Source of the DNA: Alphaproteobacteria bacterium
GTDB taxonomy: Bacteria; Pseudomonadota; Alphaproteobacteria; JABAAW01; JAHZMA01
Assembly: GCA_022599575.1 (NCBI GenBank)
Contig: JAHZMA010000121.1
Coordinates: forward strand, 1 to 51,691
Length of the DNA: 51,691 nucleotides
Direction: 5' to 3'
Part shown: positions 7,476 through 15,925 of the stretch, in pieces
How the letters are laid out: each line of letters opens with the position of its first letter
How positions within the stretch are numbered: the first letter of the stretch is position 1
The notes under the pieces: model-generated
The model's database searches: none
The model's input: the letters and a program-made list of their open reading frames with translations, nothing else
Told to the model about the DNA's origin: nothing
Program-made: the position numbers and the translations under genes

Positions 7476-9071
7476 TTAATGACTAAAATGGCGCATATTG
7501 GTGAACATCATCGCCATATTATATTTATCGGCAATCTCAATCACTTCATCATCACGTTTGGCACCACCCGTTTGAATGATGGCGGTGATACCCGCTTCTG
7601 CCAATATTTCCACTGTATCAGGAAATGGGATAAAAGCATCTGATGCCGCCACAGCCTCGCTAGCACCTTGAAAGTGACTGGCTTTTTGAATGGCAATACG
7701 GGCGGAATCAACACGGCTCATCTGTCCTGCGCCAATACCTACTGTTGCTTTATCACGCGCAATCACAATTGCGTTAGATTTAACATATTTCACCACTTGC
7801 CAGCTAAAAATCAAATCAGCCAATTCTTGTTCGGAAGGTTCGCGCTTGGTAACCACAGTAATATCGGCAGGGTTTAATTCTTCGGCATCTTCGGTTTGCA
7901 CCAAAAAACCACCCGATACCGACCGCACTTGCAACCTATCTGGTTTTTTACGGAAAGGCGGTGTGTTTAAGATACGCAATTTTGGTTTTTTCTTTAAGAT
8001 AGCTAATGCCTCTTCAGTGAAATTTGGTGCGATTAATACTTCTAGGAAAATTTCTTGAATCTGCTCTGCCAATTCTTTACCCACCGTGCGGTTAAAAGCG
8101 GCAATGCCACCAAAGGCAGATTGCGGGTCGCAATTAAGGGCGCGCCGCCATACTTGGTCGCTGGCAAAAGATTCTGCAACACCGCATGGATTAGCATGTT
8201 TTACCAGCGCACAAGCGGGGTTATCAAACGCGCTGATGGTTGAAAGCGCGCAATCGGCATCGATATAATTATTGTAACTCATTTGAATGCCGTTCAGCTG
8301 TTCGGCATGGCAAATGCCATAGCGTTCGCTGCTTTGAAAAATAGCGGCATGTTGATGACTATTTTCGCCATAGCGCAAATCGCCATGCTTTAGCCCTGCA
8401 ATATTGGTATATTCGGGAAATAAGATTTTTTGCGTGCCACTTTGTTCGGGCAATTTTGCTTGCTCGGCTTGCTTGTTATTTTGTATGGTTTGAAACAAAT
8501 AATTGCTAATGGCAGAATCATACCATGCTGAAAAAGAAAATGCTTTTTGTGCCAATTCTAATCTTGTTTGATACGAAATGATGCCATTATTATCGCGTAA
8601 TTCTTTTAGAATCATCGGGTAATCATGATAGTCGCATAGCACAATCACATGTTCAAAATTTTTCGCTGCCGCCCGTAACATAGAAGGGCCACCAATATCT
8701 ATATTTTCATTCGCGGTCTTAAAATCAGCATTTTTCTCGATAACTGATATAAAGGGATAAAGATTGACAATTACCATATCAATTTGTGGGATATTATGCT
8801 CTAAAACTTGCGCCATATCGCTTTCATGGTCGCGTCTGTGCAAAATGCCACCATGCAGTAGCGGGTGCAATGTTTTAACGCGGCCACCCAATATTTCTGG
8901 AAACTCTGTTAGCTCCGATACTTCCTCAACCGCAATATGCGAGGTGCGGAGCAAGTCAGCCCCCCCCGATGTTGCAATAAATTTATAGCCATAGGGACGC
9001 AAACCAGAGACAAAATCAATTAAACCAGTTTTATCGCTTGCTGAAATCAGCGCGTAATTATCATTTTTCAT
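7476..9071 (-). CDS. purH: Bifunctional AICAR formyltransferase / IMP cyclohydrolase
   Basis: This 531-aa cytoplasmic enzyme carries out the last two steps of de novo purine synthesis. The N-terminal IMP cyclohydrolase domain (about 1-195) shows ALISASDKTGL, ATSGGADLLR, GGRVKTLHPLLHGGIL and VNLYPF. The C-terminal formyltransferase domain holds LKHGDLRYGENSHQ, the catalytic VKHANPCGVA, and the terminal MFTNMRHFSH typical of the family. Its length is normal. It stands alone, transcribed divergently from the sigma factor gene. A TTGACA box at 9130-9135 on the minus strand may belong to its promoter. Confidence 0.97.
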   Translation of the reverse strand: MKNDNYALISASDKTGLIDFVSGLRPYGYKFIATSGGADLLRTSHIAVEEVSELTEFPEILGGRVKTLHPLLHGGILHRRDHESDMAQVLEHNIPQIDMVIVNLYPFISVIEKNADFKTANENIDIGGPSMLRAAAKNFEHVIVLCDYHDYPMILKELRDNNGIISYQTRLELAQKAFSFSAWYDSAISNYLFQTIQNNKQAEQAKLPEQSGTQKILFPEYTNIAGLKHGDLRYGENSHQHAAIFQSSERYGICHAEQLNGIQMSYNNYIDADCALSTISAFDNPACALVKHANPCGVAESFASDQVWRRALNCDPQSAFGGIAAFNRTVGKELAEQIQEIFLEVLIAPNFTEEALAILKKKPKLRILNTPPFRKKPDRLQVRSVSGGFLVQTEDAEELNPADITVVTKREPSEQELADLIFSWQVVKYVKSNAIVIARDKATVGIGAGQMSRVDSARIAIQKASHFQGASEAVAASDAFIPFPDTVEILAEAGITAIIQTGGAKRDDEVIEIADKYNMAMMFTNMRHFSH

Positions 9072-9196
9072 TGCTTTTAAATCGTATCTTAATGATTAAA
9101 TATGCCATATAAATATGTTATGATTGTTATGTCAATAACATAAGTTCAAAAATTTTACCATTAAAAATTTATCATTCGCCATAACATCAATAAACC

Positions 9197-9225
9197 TTGA
9201 TTTCGTATCATTTATCCCTTATATT
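9197..9225 (+). promoter_or_regulatory. Candidate sigma-70 promoter for rpoH-like gene
   Basis: TTGATT (9197-9202), a 17-base spacer and TATATT (9220-9225) lie 65 bases before the start codon. The ribosome site GGAG (in GCGGAGCATAAG) precedes the ATG at 9290. Confidence 0.5.
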
Positions 9226-9289
9226 GTAAGTAAGAACATTATTCGGTGGCCAGTATTTTTTAATATAAATTGCCAATGCGGAGCATAAG

Positions 9290-10420
9290 ATGAATATAGG
9301 TAAAGAACAAGAGAAAGTGCATAATAAGATACCACCTTTTTTGGTAGCACCATATCAGAGTGATGAAGATAATGCTCAAGATGATGCGATTCATGGCGAA
9401 TTGCTAATTGATGATGCACCCCTATTAGAAGATGTTACGCCAGAAGATTTTGCTGTTGATGTGCCTGATGCTTCTAGTCGCCATAATGTGGTAAAAAGCT
9501 CTTCTAAAAATCTGCCTGCCACTATCGGCAATCTGCCTGACCTTACTGGCACTGGTAGTTTCATACAATATATGAATAGCATATCACAATATCCTATTTT
9601 AGAACCAGAAGAAGAAAGAGCGCTGGCACTTGCATTACGTGAGAAACAAGATTTGCAAGCCGCTCATAAATTAGTCACCAGCCATTTACGGCTTGTTGCA
9701 AAAATTGCATTTGGCTATAAGGGCTACGGCTTGCCAGTCACTGATTTGGTATCAGAAGGCAATGTTGGTTTGTTGCAAGCGGTTAAGAATTATGACCCCG
9801 ATAAAGGCGCGCGGCTTGCTACTTACGCCATGTGGTGGATTAAGGCGGCGATTCATGAATATGTGTTGAAAAGTTGGTCTTTGGTGAAAATTGGCACAAG
9901 TAGCGCACAGAAGAAGTTGTTTTTTAATTTACGTAGCCTAAAGCAAAAGATTAAAAAATATGAAGATGGTTATCTAACCGAAGATGAGGCAAAACAAATC
10001 GCTGGTGAATTAGATGTTTCGGTAAAAGATGTTCAGCAGATGGAAATGCGAATGATTGGTAGCGATCAATCGCTTAACAGTAAGATTAAACAAGGTGATG
10101 ATGGTCAAGATGAATGGTTGACCGCATTGCCTGATGAGCGGATTAATCAAGAAGATATGTTGATAGCGTTAGATGAACGTAGCTATCAACATAAAATAGT
10201 TGCACATGCTTTGCAAATGCTGAATCAGCGCGAACGCGATATCTTAAAAGCGCGCCGTTTGCAGGAAAAGCCAGTCACGTTAGAAGAGTTAAGCAAAGTT
10301 TATGGCATTTCGCGTGAAAGAATCAGGCAGTTAGAAGCGCAGGCAATGGATAATTTTAAGAAAGTCATCATGCAAAACATGCCGAATCATGTTGATGAAA
10401 TGAAGTTTTTAACACAATAG
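9290..10420 (+). CDS. rpoH: RNA polymerase sigma factor of the RpoH (sigma-32) type with long N-terminal extension
   Basis: This 376-aa sigma factor directs RNA polymerase to heat-shock type promoters. Region 1.2/2 begins at about residue 90 (FIQYMNSISQYPILEPEEERALA). Region 2 has DLVSEGNVGLLQAVKNYDPDKGARLATYAMWWIKAAI. The RpoH box QKKLFFNLR is at residues 207-215 and separates it from RpoD and RpoS. Region 4.2 ends with YGISRERIRQLEAQAM. RpoH proteins are usually about 285-300 aa; here some 70-80 extra acidic residues precede region 1.2. The extension is in frame, follows the only good ribosome site, and is therefore probably real. Alphaproteobacteria often carry several RpoH paralogues. Confidence 0.9.
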   Translation: MNIGKEQEKVHNKIPPFLVAPYQSDEDNAQDDAIHGELLIDDAPLLEDVTPEDFAVDVPDASSRHNVVKSSSKNLPATIGNLPDLTGTGSFIQYMNSISQYPILEPEEERALALALREKQDLQAAHKLVTSHLRLVAKIAFGYKGYGLPVTDLVSEGNVGLLQAVKNYDPDKGARLATYAMWWIKAAIHEYVLKSWSLVKIGTSSAQKKLFFNLRSLKQKIKKYEDGYLTEDEAKQIAGELDVSVKDVQQMEMRMIGSDQSLNSKIKQGDDGQDEWLTALPDERINQEDMLIALDERSYQHKIVAHALQMLNQRERDILKARRLQEKPVTLEELSKVYGISRERIRQLEAQAMDNFKKVIMQNMPNHVDEMKFLTQ

Positions 10421-10426
10421 GCGCGT

Positions 10427-11230
10427 TTATTTTTGCCTGACCGCAGATAGCAATAATTTTATCGGCATTAACAATAAAAATATCAATGCCGCGCTTGCCA
10501 CGATTGAAGGTCCCGATGGCGTATCTAACCATAGTGAGCCATAAAGCCCAATAAACACCGCTATTATGCCAAAACCTGCCGCCATGATTGCCATCATCAC
10601 AGGCGTGTCCGCAAATTGCCGTGCGGTTGCCGCTGGAATAATTAGCATTGATGTCATCAGCAAAATGCCAGTGATACGGATAGAAATTGCCACCACCACA
10701 CTCATTAATATGAGCAGTAACAGATGATTAAAAAACACATTTATCCGTTCGGCACGCGCCAAATCTTCATTGATTGTCATCAATACCAGCCCTGACCACC
10801 GCCATATCAGCAGGCATAATACAAACGCACCACCGCCATAAATCCAAGCCAATTCGGCAAATGTGACGGTAAGAATATCGCCAAATAAATAGCCTTGCAG
10901 ATTGATTCTGATATTGGCGAGGCTAATCACCACCACCGCAACTGAAAGCCCCGCATGGGCAAGAATTCCTAGCAAAGTATCGGTGGCAAGCAATTTTTTT
11001 TGCTGTAAGAATAATAAAAGTGAGGCAAACATAATGCAGATAATAAGAATACCGATATTGCTACCAAGTCCGCTGATTAAGCCCAAAGCCACGCCCAACA
11101 ATGCGCTATGGGCAAGCGAATCGCCAAAATAAGCCATGCGCCGCCATACCACGAAACAGCCCATTACGCCAGCAATCAATGCCACGCCGATTGCCGCTAA
11201 TAGGGCGCGTAAAATGAAAGGGTCAAGCAT
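10427..11230 (-). CDS. znuB: Zinc/manganese ABC transporter permease (ZnuB-like)
   Basis: This 267-aa integral membrane protein of the ABC-3 family forms the channel of a metal importer. It has 7-9 hydrophobic segments with family features such as FVVWRRMAYFGDSLAHSALLG and RITGILLMTSMLIIPAATARQ. An upstream in-frame ATG at 11290 lies inside the ATPase gene. The ATG at 11230 overlaps the ATPase stop by 8 bases and is preceded by GGGGCA, and gives the normal length, so I prefer it. It converges with the rpoH gene, 6 bases away. Metal specificity (zinc rather than manganese or iron) is inferred from the His-rich partners. Confidence 0.9.
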   Translation of the reverse strand: MLDPFILRALLAAIGVALIAGVMGCFVVWRRMAYFGDSLAHSALLGVALGLISGLGSNIGILIICIMFASLLLFLQQKKLLATDTLLGILAHAGLSVAVVVISLANIRINLQGYLFGDILTVTFAELAWIYGGGAFVLCLLIWRWSGLVLMTINEDLARAERINVFFNHLLLLILMSVVVAISIRITGILLMTSMLIIPAATARQFADTPVMMAIMAAGFGIIAVFIGLYGSLWLDTPSGPSIVASAALIFLLLMPIKLLLSAVRQK

Positions 11231-11981
11231 GGTCATCTGCCCCGTGATGTTCATGCCCGCTTTCGTGATGATGTCCATGATAGTGCCCATGATCGTGACT
11301 GTGCTGATAGACTGCCATCATTTTCGCCATATCGTTACCGAACAGGGCAATAAATTCAGGGTCTTTGGTAACGGCTTGTGGTTTACCCGAACAGCAAATA
11401 TGATGATACAGGCATATCACCTGTTTGGTGGATTTCATCACCATATGTAAATCATGCGAAATCATCACTATCGCCAATTTCTGGTTTTTATAAATTTGTT
11501 CCAGTAAATTGTAAAATTGCAACTGACCAGAAATATCTAAATTTTGTGCGGGTTCATCTAACACCAGTAATTGGGGCGAATCTAACAATGATCGTGCCAA
11601 TAAAACGCGTTGTCTCTCGCCGCCTGAAAGCGAGATAAGCGGGCGTGATAATAAGGGTTCGATTCCAGTTTGGCTCACAATATCATCAAAATTCTTAGCT
11701 TGCTTGGTGAGGCAAATGAAATGTTTTACATTAATTGGTATGGTGGGTTCAAGCGTAAAATATTGTGGCATATAACCGATTTTCAAATCTGGTTTGCACG
11801 TGATATGCCCTTTATCGGGTGCGAAGAAACCTAGCAGGCATTTCAGTAGCATCGATTTTCCAGCACCGTTCGGCCCGATGATGGTGATAAAATCATGCGG
11901 CTTAATATCAAGCGAGACATCGTGCAGAATTGCTTGCCCTTGCCTGATAACTGAAATATTATGTGTTGTGATAAAACTCAT
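11223..11981 (-). CDS. znuC: Zinc ABC transporter ATP-binding protein (ZnuC-like) with His-rich tail
   Basis: This 252-aa cytoplasmic ATPase powers the metal importer. Walker A is GPNGAGKSM (about residue 36), the signature is LSGGERQRVLLARSLL, and Walker B is LLVLDEPAQNLD with the switch His in MISHDLHMV. The last 30 residues are rich in His (HSHDHGHYHGHHHESGHEHH), a metal-binding tail that may sense or buffer zinc. It overlaps the downstream permease gene and is divergent from znuA, with 70 bases between them. Confidence 0.93.
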   Translation of the reverse strand: MSFITTHNISVIRQGQAILHDVSLDIKPHDFITIIGPNGAGKSMLLKCLLGFFAPDKGHITCKPDLKIGYMPQYFTLEPTIPINVKHFICLTKQAKNFDDIVSQTGIEPLLSRPLISLSGGERQRVLLARSLLDSPQLLVLDEPAQNLDISGQLQFYNLLEQIYKNQKLAIVMISHDLHMVMKSTKQVICLYHHICCSGKPQAVTKDPEFIALFGNDMAKMMAVYQHSHDHGHYHGHHHESGHEHHGADDHA

Positions 11982-12008
11982 TTTGCATTTAAACTAATCT
12001 AATAGCAG

Positions 12009-12019
12009 GCTATAATAGC
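12009..12019. promoter_or_regulatory. Small palindrome in the znuC-znuA divergent region (possible Zur site)
   Basis: GCTATAATAGC is a perfect 11-base palindrome between the divergent znuC and znuA genes and overlaps a TATAAT-like -10 box. Its position suits a zinc repressor operator, but it is short and a match to a Zur consensus is not established. Confidence 0.3.
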
Positions 12020-12051
12020 GAAAATTTTACGATAAAGATAGGTTAATCGCC

Positions 12052-12975
12052 ATGCTAAAAAGAATATTATTATGTTTTTTACTACCAAATTTTGCTTATG
12101 CGGCTGATATTGTTACAAGCATTCGTCCGCTATATGATTTAGCAAGCAACATTGCGGCAAATAATTCCGCTGGTGATGCCAGTGATAGTGATAAGGTGCA
12201 TTTATTGCTGAATAATAGCAACCCGCATGATGCGGTGTTGAAGCCATCACATATACGGATTTTGCAACAGGGCGATGTTATTTTTTATATGGATGATGGA
12301 TTTGAATTTTTTATGAAAGATGTTATTCAATCGGTGCGCGGTGATGCTTATCCTTTGGCGCGTAAATTAAATTATCTTCCGCAAAGAAAATTAAAATGGC
12401 AAGACGCAGATGAAGACCACGCACATCATCATCACGGTGATGATGATGAAAAAGTGGCGATTGATTTTCACCTCTGGCTTGACCCCAAACATGCCATCGA
12501 TATAGTGGTGCTGATGCGTGATGCGCTGATGGCACATCATCCAAACCGTGCAGTGATTTATCAGCAAAATAGCGAGAGACTAATAGCAGAATTACGCATG
12601 CTTGATGAGAGCCTGAAAGCAAAGCTTGCACCATATCGTAATACGCCGTTTATTGTGTTTCACGATGGCTATCAATATTTTGAAAAAGCCTATCAGTTAA
12701 AGTTTGCGGGCGCGCTTACCGTCAATCCTGAACAGCCTTTATCGCCAAAAAATATCAGTAACATTCGCGATATATTACAAAGGCAGGCAGTGCAGTGTAT
12801 CTTTATTGAGCCAGAATTTATTACGCCTGCCTTCGACAAAATGATCGATAATCTTATAAAGGGGAGGGCAATTAATATCGGCACGCTTGACCCGTTAGGC
12901 AATATGATGGAAGATTATTCTTACCATAAGCATTTAACATTATTGGCAAATAATGCAATGCAATGTTTACAGTAA
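12052..12975 (+). CDS. znuA: Zinc ABC transporter substrate-binding protein (ZnuA-like)
   Basis: This 307-aa periplasmic protein captures the metal for ZnuBC. A signal peptide (MLKRILLCFLLPNFAYA) is followed by TSIRPLYDLASNIA. Conserved metal ligands appear as His in NPHDAVLKPSH, His in IDFHLWLDPKH, His in FIVFHDGYQYF and a late Asp in IGTLDPLG. A His/Asp-rich loop (DEDHAHHHHGDDDE, about residues 121-134) is the mark of zinc-type members of cluster A-I. It is divergent from znuCB, so the three genes share one control region. Confidence 0.94.
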   Translation: MLKRILLCFLLPNFAYAADIVTSIRPLYDLASNIAANNSAGDASDSDKVHLLLNNSNPHDAVLKPSHIRILQQGDVIFYMDDGFEFFMKDVIQSVRGDAYPLARKLNYLPQRKLKWQDADEDHAHHHHGDDDEKVAIDFHLWLDPKHAIDIVVLMRDALMAHHPNRAVIYQQNSERLIAELRMLDESLKAKLAPYRNTPFIVFHDGYQYFEKAYQLKFAGALTVNPEQPLSPKNISNIRDILQRQAVQCIFIEPEFITPAFDKMIDNLIKGRAINIGTLDPLGNMMEDYSYHKHLTLLANNAMQCLQ

Positions 12976-12988
12976 TGGCACGGGCGAT

Positions 12989-13030
12989 GGGATTGTTATT
13001 ACAAATCTTTATATTTGCAATAACAATCCC
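12989..13030. repeat. Strong inverted repeat downstream of znuA
   Basis: GGGATTGTTATT (12989-13000) pairs without mismatch with AATAACAATCCC (13019-13030), with an inner CAAAT/ATTTG extension. There is no T-tract on either side, so it may be a processing or mRNA-stabilising hairpin rather than a terminator. Confidence 0.6.
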
Positions 13031-13070
13031 TAAACAAACACATTTCGCAACCTTAATATATGTAATTGAT

Positions 13071-13128
13071 GCTATATCTGCCCAATTTTTGAGAAATGAC
13101 CAGATATAGCAATCATTTTATTTTTTTT
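13071..13128 (+). terminator. Intrinsic terminator after znuA
   Basis: GCTATATCTG (13071-13080) and CAGATATAGC (13101-13110) form a perfect 10-bp stem with a 20-base loop. A T-rich run (TTTTATTTTTTTT) follows and reaches into the end of the converging hydrolase gene. Confidence 0.6.
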
Positions 13129-13858
13129 AATCCCTTGCTGCCTCAATAATTTTTTCTGCAAGCAATTTTGGATTGGTAAAACATGCTTCATGCCCACCCG
13201 GCATCTGAACAAGCCTGCATAATCCCAAACGATTAAGGAATCTAGGTGTCCAAGAAAATTCGCCTTTAGGCATCGCAATATCTTCGGTGCAATTAATGTA
13301 AGAACGTGGTATTGTAAGGCTTGGAAATGTTTTCAATTCCACCTTATCCTTGAAGGTTTTTAAGGGGTGAGGCGTTGTGATTTCATATGTTTTTTGTGCA
13401 AGCTCTAATGATGCATCATTCATAAAAGCTTCACGCCAAACTGGAAAAGGCAATTTCACTGCGCCCTGACCATAAGCCCCTGAAGCAACAATTTCATCCA
13501 GCATAGTCTTATAATATGGCGGCGCAACATCTTCAATAGATTCACCATCTTCTAGTACAAAAGCATTCCAGTAAACCAAACGACGGATTTTACTAGGTAT
13601 CGCTTCTGCCATTTTAGAAATAATGCTTCCTCCGTAAGAATGCCCAAGTAGCACAAAATCATTTAACTTTTTTGCCTCGATATAATCAAGCGCAGATTGC
13701 ACAGCGTCGTTATGCCCGATAGTGCGGTCAATATCTCCTGCACCATTACCTGCCAAAGTAGGTGTATGTACTTCATGCCCTGCCGCACGCAAAGGGTCTG
13801 CAACATCTTTCCATAATGACCCATCATGCCATGCTCCGTGAATAAGAACTATTTTCAT
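13127..13858 (-). CDS. Alpha/beta hydrolase (esterase of the pyrethroid-hydrolase/MES-like group)
   Basis: This 243-aa serine hydrolase starts [16 protein letters not shown], with the oxyanion HGAW motif that marks the plant methyl-esterase/pyrethroid hydrolase type. The nucleophile elbow is GHSYGGS (about residue 72) and the catalytic His is in [11 protein letters not shown] near the C-terminus. Its start overlaps the end of the shifted reading frame of the decayed aldolase/decarboxylase remnant by 35 bases, and it is the last gene of that cluster. It could hydrolyse an ester intermediate of the former pathway, but the fold does not define the substrate. The gene itself looks intact. Confidence 0.85.
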   Translation of the reverse strand: MKIVLIHGAWHDGSLWKDVADPLRAAGHEVHTPTLAGNGAGDIDRTIGHNDAVQSALDYIEAKKLNDFVLLGHSYGGSIISKMAEAIPSKIRRLVYWNAFVLEDGESIEDVAPPYYKTMLDEIVASGAYGQGAVKLPFPVWREAFMNDASLELAQKTYEITTPHPLKTFKDKVELKTFPSLTIPRSYINCTEDIAMPKGEFSWTPRFLNRLGLCRLVQMPGGHEACFTNPKLLAEKIIEAARD

Positions 13859-13912
13859 TGTTATTCTCCATATTAAAATTGCTTAAAAAAGCGTTGTTAA
13901 AAAATATCACTA

Positions 13913-14106
13913 TTAATCTGCCTGCCTTTGCGTGATAGTAATGGCAACAGAACCAAGTGCTTGCATATCCGCACGGATATACTCGCCCGCTGAAAGCGTG
14001 TGCGCTTCGGTTGCCGCACCCGCTAAAATAATAGAACCCGCTTGCAAGGGTATTTGCATTTTTTCTGCAGCGCGCGCCGCCGCAATTAACGAGCGCACCT
14101 GCCTGA
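13913..14106 (-). pseudogene. 3' remnant of a 4-oxalocrotonate decarboxylase/hydratase-family gene
   Basis: About 63 residues remain in this frame ([49 protein letters not shown]). They match the C-terminal end of the fumarylacetoacetate-fold hydratase/decarboxylase group (DmpE/DmpH type), including the GD-to-GE turn before the last strands. The 5' three quarters of the gene are missing. The fragment begins exactly where the aldolase remnant stops and is in a different frame. Order after C-E-F-G points to dmpH, but the fragment alone cannot separate DmpH from a hydratase. Confidence 0.72.
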
Positions 14107-14411
14107 TATGCGCGCTTTAAATCTTCAATCGTGCCAATGCCGGGTATCAATAATATGGTTAGTTTGGCGTGTTTAATCGTATCAGCAACCGCTTCTATCC
14201 ATTCAATATCGCCATGAGAGCCAAACCCATAATTAAAAGAAGAACCTGATAAACCATCGCCATGTGCAATTTCGATTGCATTTACTTTAGCCTCATCTAA
14301 TGCTTTTGCAATGGCGCGGGCATCTTCTAAACAACACTGATGCTTAACCGCATGCATACCATCACGCAAAGTAACATCTTGGATATATAATTTCTTGCTT
14401 AACTTATTCAT
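14098..14411 (-). pseudogene. 5' remnant of 4-hydroxy-2-oxovalerate aldolase
   Basis: About 103 codons survive of a gene normally near 340. The start is [17 protein letters not shown] (metal-binding Asp in TLRDG), followed by [20 protein letters not shown] and [18 protein letters not shown], all diagnostic of MhpE/DmpG-type aldolases. After AYQAGA the homology stops at a CAGGTGCGC junction and the frame runs on as unrelated residues to 13824. The metal-binding HxH motif of the barrel is lost, so no aldolase activity is expected. The start overlaps the previous ORF stop (ATGA), the usual translational coupling of this operon. Confidence 0.85.
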
Positions 14412-14692
14412 ACGCTTTTCCTGTAATATTTATCAACCCAAGCTTCCGCAGCAAAGCGTGCAGCTGAGGTCATAATATCTAAATTGCCAATAGTTTCAAA
14501 CTGGACATCTTGCTTCAAACGATAACCCGGCACATATTGTTGAATTTTTGCAACCATTTTTGCAACTGAATCACGGATAGCCTGTTCATTTTCGGCATAA
14601 ATAACTTTTTCAGTGGCTTGTTTTACCGCCGCTATCATTAAATCGCTGCCAATATTACCAGAGCCAATAATTGCACATTTCACTTTTGTCAT
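14408..14692 (-). pseudogene. Internally deleted acetaldehyde dehydrogenase (acylating)
   Basis: This 94-aa ORF keeps the first strand and nucleotide loop (CAIIGSGNIGSDLMI) and then jumps to AENEQAIRDSVAKMVAKIQQ, YVPGYRLKQDVQFE and NLDIMTSAARFAAE. In the normal protein (about 310 aa) these last parts lie beyond residue 210. Two in-frame deletions are implied: about 180-200 residues after DLMI, removing the catalytic Cys, and about 30 residues between QFE and NLDIMT. The reading frame stays open. Start: the ATG at 14692 has GAGGG just upstream. It partners the aldolase in intact pathways, channelling acetaldehyde. Confidence 0.85.
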
Positions 14693-14699
14693 GATACCC

Positions 14700-15809
14700 T
14701 CACTCAAAACAGGTTCGTACTGAACCCAGACCTTCTATGCGTGCTTCAAAAATATCACCCGCACTAGCAACGCACATAGGGCCAAGTGCGCCTGATAAAA
14801 TAATATCGTTTTTTCTAAGCGGATATCCTGTTTTAGCCATGGTTTTCGCAAGCCATAAAGCGGCATTAAGCGGACTGCCCATACATGCTGCCCCAGCACC
14901 AACTGAAACAGGCTCACCTTGTTTTTCCATCACCATGCCACATAACCGTAAATCTATGTCGCTTAATTTGCGTGGCGACTGCCCCAACACAAACATTGCT
15001 GATGATGCATTATCAGCAATTGTATCAGTGATTTTAATATTCCAATCAGCAATTCTAGACCCGACAATTTCAAGCGCTACCACCGCATAATCAATCGCGC
15101 CAATCATATCAGCTATTGTTAGCCTGTCATCATCCATATCTTGATTTAGCATAAAGGCGATTTCAGCCTCGACTTTGGGTTGATGCAATTTAGAGTAATC
15201 GATGAAATCGCCATCGGGCACATCCATATCAGAAAATAACATGCCATAATCGGGTTGTTCTACACCAAGCTGTTTCTGCACTGTTTTGGCAGTAAGTCCA
15301 ATTTTACGTCCAACCAATCTATGCCCTTTTTGCAAATGTTTTTGCGTATTGATTTCTTGCACCTGATAAGCCGCTTCAATATCGGAATCACCAATAATTT
15401 CGCGCACAGGGTTACATAATTGCCCATTTTGCCAAACATCCCATAGTGTTGTTGCTGATTCACCTGTGAAGGTGCGAAAATTAGGTGCAGCACGCGAAAT
15501 ATCTATGGTACGTGCTTGGAAATAAGATTTTCCAGTGTCGGCAATCTCGGCTTCAACAAAATCTTCAAAACGCTCTTCAATTTTATCAGCAATTTCATGC
15601 AAAAGCTTACAGCGTTGTGAGACGGGCATTTCCCCCCATTCCCCTTGCAATGATTGACGCGCGACGGCAACAGCACGCGCTACCAACGCTTCATCTGCCT
15701 CGCTAACATGCGAGATAATCGACCCATCAACAGGGTTGATATTGTCAAAATATTGCTCTGTGTCAATGAATGCACCATTTACGTAATTTTTAAGGATATG
15801 TTCAATCAT
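14700..15809 (-). CDS. In-frame chimera: N-terminus of 2-hydroxymuconic semialdehyde dehydrogenase joined to 2-oxopent-4-enoate hydratase
   Basis: Residues 1 to about 115 match the start of an aldehyde dehydrogenase of the DmpC/XylG type (NYVNGAF, NINPVDGSIISHVSEAD, GEWGEMPVSQRCKLLHEIAD, DTGKSYFQARTIDI). From about residue 118 the sequence is a nearly complete DmpE/MhpD-type hydratase (LWDVWQNGQLCNPVREIIG, AYQVQEINTQ, GRKIGLTAKTVQKQLGVEQP, PKVEAEIAFML with metal-binding Glu residues, and ILSGALGPMCVASAGDIFEA). The dehydrogenase catalytic Glu and Cys are missing, and a normal dehydrogenase is about 485 aa. The hydratase half could still fold and act. I start at the ATG 15809; an upstream in-frame Met at 15848 is less likely. 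The gene is divergent from the LysR gene. Confidence 0.85.
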   Translation of the reverse strand: MIEHILKNYVNGAFIDTEQYFDNINPVDGSIISHVSEADEALVARAVAVARQSLQGEWGEMPVSQRCKLLHEIADKIEERFEDFVEAEIADTGKSYFQARTIDISRAAPNFRTFTGESATTLWDVWQNGQLCNPVREIIGDSDIEAAYQVQEINTQKHLQKGHRLVGRKIGLTAKTVQKQLGVEQPDYGMLFSDMDVPDGDFIDYSKLHQPKVEAEIAFMLNQDMDDDRLTIADMIGAIDYAVVALEIVGSRIADWNIKITDTIADNASSAMFVLGQSPRKLSDIDLRLCGMVMEKQGEPVSVGAGAACMGSPLNAALWLAKTMAKTGYPLRKNDIILSGALGPMCVASAGDIFEARIEGLGSVRTCFE

Positions 15810-15925
15810 TTGTAAAATTCCATATTTTTTGATTTCTGAAATCATCATAAGGGCATAGATAAAATAAAGAAAATGAATTATAATTATCCAGATATAGATA
15901 TTACTTATAGCTGGAATCGATAGAG

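Noticed and set aside
7362-7643. 93-aa plus-strand frame
   Set aside because: It covers the inverted repeat copy and then the antisense of the purH 3' end; purH is certain.
11982-12051. A definite Zur box between znuC and znuA
   Set aside because: Only an 11-base palindrome is present; without a consensus comparison I list it as a weak candidate only.
13824-14411. A single 195-aa protein across the aldolase remnant
   Set aside because: Homology stops near residue 103 and the rest is the out-of-frame reading of the decarboxylase remnant, so I treat it as two pseudogene pieces.
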